64,000 nt of DNA from Erysipelotrichaceae bacterium. Lineage in GTDB: Bacteria > Bacillota_I > Bacilli_A > Erysipelotrichales > Coprobacillaceae. The position numbers and the translations under genes are program-made. Location: the NCBI GenBank assembly GCA_021201315.1, contig JAJQFG010000074.1, positions 252 through 64,251 of the forward strand. The letters run 5' to 3'. The notes beneath the pieces are model-generated. The model was given only the letters and a program-made list of their open reading frames with translations. It did no database searches and was not told where the DNA came from. Each line of letters begins with the position of its first letter. The first letter of the stretch is position 1. This document shows, piece by piece, positions 62,657-64,000 of this stretch.

Positions 62657-64000
62657 ATGAATTATTTAAACACATACGAATTTATTGAATTATTTGATGA
62701 AACTGTTCATGATAATATTTATGTAGATAAATCATTACTCATTGATAAAATATCAGCATGTATTAGTAAACGTTCTGAAAAATTTATATGTATTACTCGT
62801 CCTCGTAGATTTGGAAAAACTTATAATGCTAATATGTTAGCAGCTTATCTTACAAAAGGATATGATACAAGATCTTTATTTGATCATTTAAATATTGCTA
62901 AGACAGATAATTATTTAAAACATCTTAATCAATATAATGTTTTATATATCAATATGAGTATAATGGGAGATGAATGTTCTTCTTATAAAGAATATATTAC
63001 ACGAATAAAAAGTAATATTATTTCAGACCTTAAATTGCAATATCATATAGATTTACCAGAAGGATTACCTATCTGTGACTATTTTAAAGAAACCAAAGAT
63101 TCTTTTATATTCATTATCGATGAATGGGATAGTATTTTTTATGAGGATTTTATGGATGAATTTCAAAATAAAAAATATTTAAAATTTTTAAAAGAACTTT
63201 TTAAAGATATGCCTTATGTTCAATTAGCTTATATGACAGGAATATTACCTATCGCTAAATATTCATCTGGATCAGAGTTGAATAATTTTAAAGAATATAA
63301 TTTTATCAATGATCGTAAATACACTGCTTTCTTTGGCTTTACTGAATTAGAAGTTAATCAGCTTTGCAATGAATATTCAGAAATTTCTTATCAAGAATTA
63401 GAGTATTGGTATGATGGTTATTATACGATGGATAATAAAAAGCTTTTTAATCCACGTAGTGTTTCCAATGCGCTAAGTAATGGTTATTGTGATAATTATT
63501 GGACAGAAACAGGTCCAATGAGTGAAATATCAGATTGTATTAAAAATAATGTCGATGCTGTTAAAAAAGATATCGTACAATTAGTATCAGGTATTCCAGT
63601 TAAAATTAAGCTTGAAGGCTATAGTGCTACTGATAAAGAATTAAAATCAAGAAATAATATTTTATCAGCTATGACTATATTTGGTTTTTTAACATATCAT
63701 CATGGGTGTCTTTATATACCTAATCATGAGTTAATGCTTAAGTATGAACAGGTATTATCTCAAAAGAATATGGGTGGCGTTTATGATGTGGTAAAACGTA
63801 GTGAACAAATTTTAGAAGCCACTTTGACTCAAGATGAAGTAACACTAGCTAAGATGATAGAAGAAGCACATGATAAGGAAATAGATTTGTTTAGCTATAA
63901 TAATGAAAATAGTATGGCATGTTTATTGACGTTGTGTTATATCAAAGCTAGAGATGATTATGATATTAGACGTGAAGATAAGAGTGGTAAAGGCCGTTGT
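62657..64000 (+). CDS. AAA-ATPase-like / PD-(D/E)XK protein, copy 3, cut by window edge
   Basis: 448 codons are visible, open to the window end. It is a diverged relative of the genes at 19858 and 21452: ITRPRRFGKTYNANMLAAY (Walker A), FIFIIDEWDS (Walker B), MTGILPIAKYSSGSELNNF, and WYDGYYTMDNKKLFNPRS follow in the same order. The last visible residues, KSGKGRC, correspond to the start of the nuclease core (GNGFAD in the others), which must lie beyond the window. GAGGTGA precedes the ATG. Function unknown. Confidence 0.86.
   Translation, partial: MNYLNTYEFIELFDETVHDNIYVDKSLLIDKISACISKRSEKFICITRPRRFGKTYNANMLAAYLTKGYDTRSLFDHLNIAKTDNYLKHLNQYNVLYINMSIMGDECSSYKEYITRIKSNIISDLKLQYHIDLPEGLPICDYFKETKDSFIFIIDEWDSIFYEDFMDEFQNKKYLKFLKELFKDMPYVQLAYMTGILPIAKYSSGSELNNFKEYNFINDRKYTAFFGFTELEVNQLCNEYSEISYQELEYWYDGYYTMDNKKLFNPRSVSNALSNGYCDNYWTETGPMSEISDCIKNNVDAVKKDIVQLVSGIPVKIKLEGYSATDKELKSRNNILSAMTIFGFLTYHHGCLYIPNHELMLKYEQVLSQKNMGGVYDVVKRSEQILEATLTQDEVTLAKMIEEAHDKEIDLFSYNNENSMACLLTLCYIKARDDYDIRREDKSGKGRC

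Overview
The window is AT-rich DNA from a low-GC Gram-positive bacterium. The standard code is used (several genes end in TGA), Shine-Dalgarno sites are strong (AGGAGG/GGTGA), and Firmicutes regulators occur (T-box, ZTP riboswitch, Spx, RpiR, LytTR). The content, including AAA-ATPase-like/PD-(D/E)XK proteins, a meso-DAP-type MurE and giant CnaB adhesins, best fits a gut Erysipelotrichia/Coprobacillaceae-like organism. This placement is inference from gene content, not from a marker gene.

Layout: (1) 1-270: a tRNA cluster (partial tRNA-Ile, tRNA-Ile, tRNA-Ala). (2) 284-7053: membrane proteins, murE, a polysaccharide deacetylase, a decayed regulator, a flavin reductase and a LytTR-type regulator. 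(3) 7064-19825: a purine operon headed by a ZTP riboswitch with a built-in terminator, fhs-purE-purC-purM-purN-purH-purD-purL-purB. Fhs makes the 10-formyl-THF used by PurN and PurH, and ZTP reports shortage of that cofactor, so regulator and gene content match. purF and purK are absent here. (4) 19858-31130: an accessory stretch. It holds two tandem AAA-ATPase/PD-(D/E)XK genes sharing a ~946-bp apparently identical tract, a type III toxin-antitoxin locus (three 35-bp RNA repeats, attenuating hairpin, ToxN/AbiQ-like toxin), a MerR remnant, a secreted Ig-like protein, a LysR/chromate-transporter module, a CCG-domain/degenerate biotin-ligase-like pair, a 28-residue hydrophobic peptide gene with a perfect consensus promoter, a dead Zn-alcohol dehydrogenase, and a PIN-GNAT / EVE-like / ASCH cassette. 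(5) 31325-41643: Na/Pi symport, KtrBA potassium uptake, RidA, UppP, a GH1 glycosidase with divergent RpiR regulator, T-box-controlled trpS and Spx. (6) 41768-62569: a 20.8-kb reading frame for a cell-wall adhesin of about 6,930 residues, made of CnaB, FctA-like and SpaA-like isopeptide modules. It has an in-frame TGA at codon 393 and a G8 tract near its start. (7) 62657 to the end: a third, diverged AAA-ATPase-like gene that runs off the window.

The strongest items for a second look are the type III toxin-antitoxin locus, the interrupted giant adhesin with its G8 tract and exact 2,748-bp super-repeat, the PIN-GNAT/EVE/ASCH cassette, the small peptide transcription unit, and the murE terminator hairpin that contains the start codon of the next gene. 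All motif and repeat statements come from reading the sequence by eye; no database search was run.
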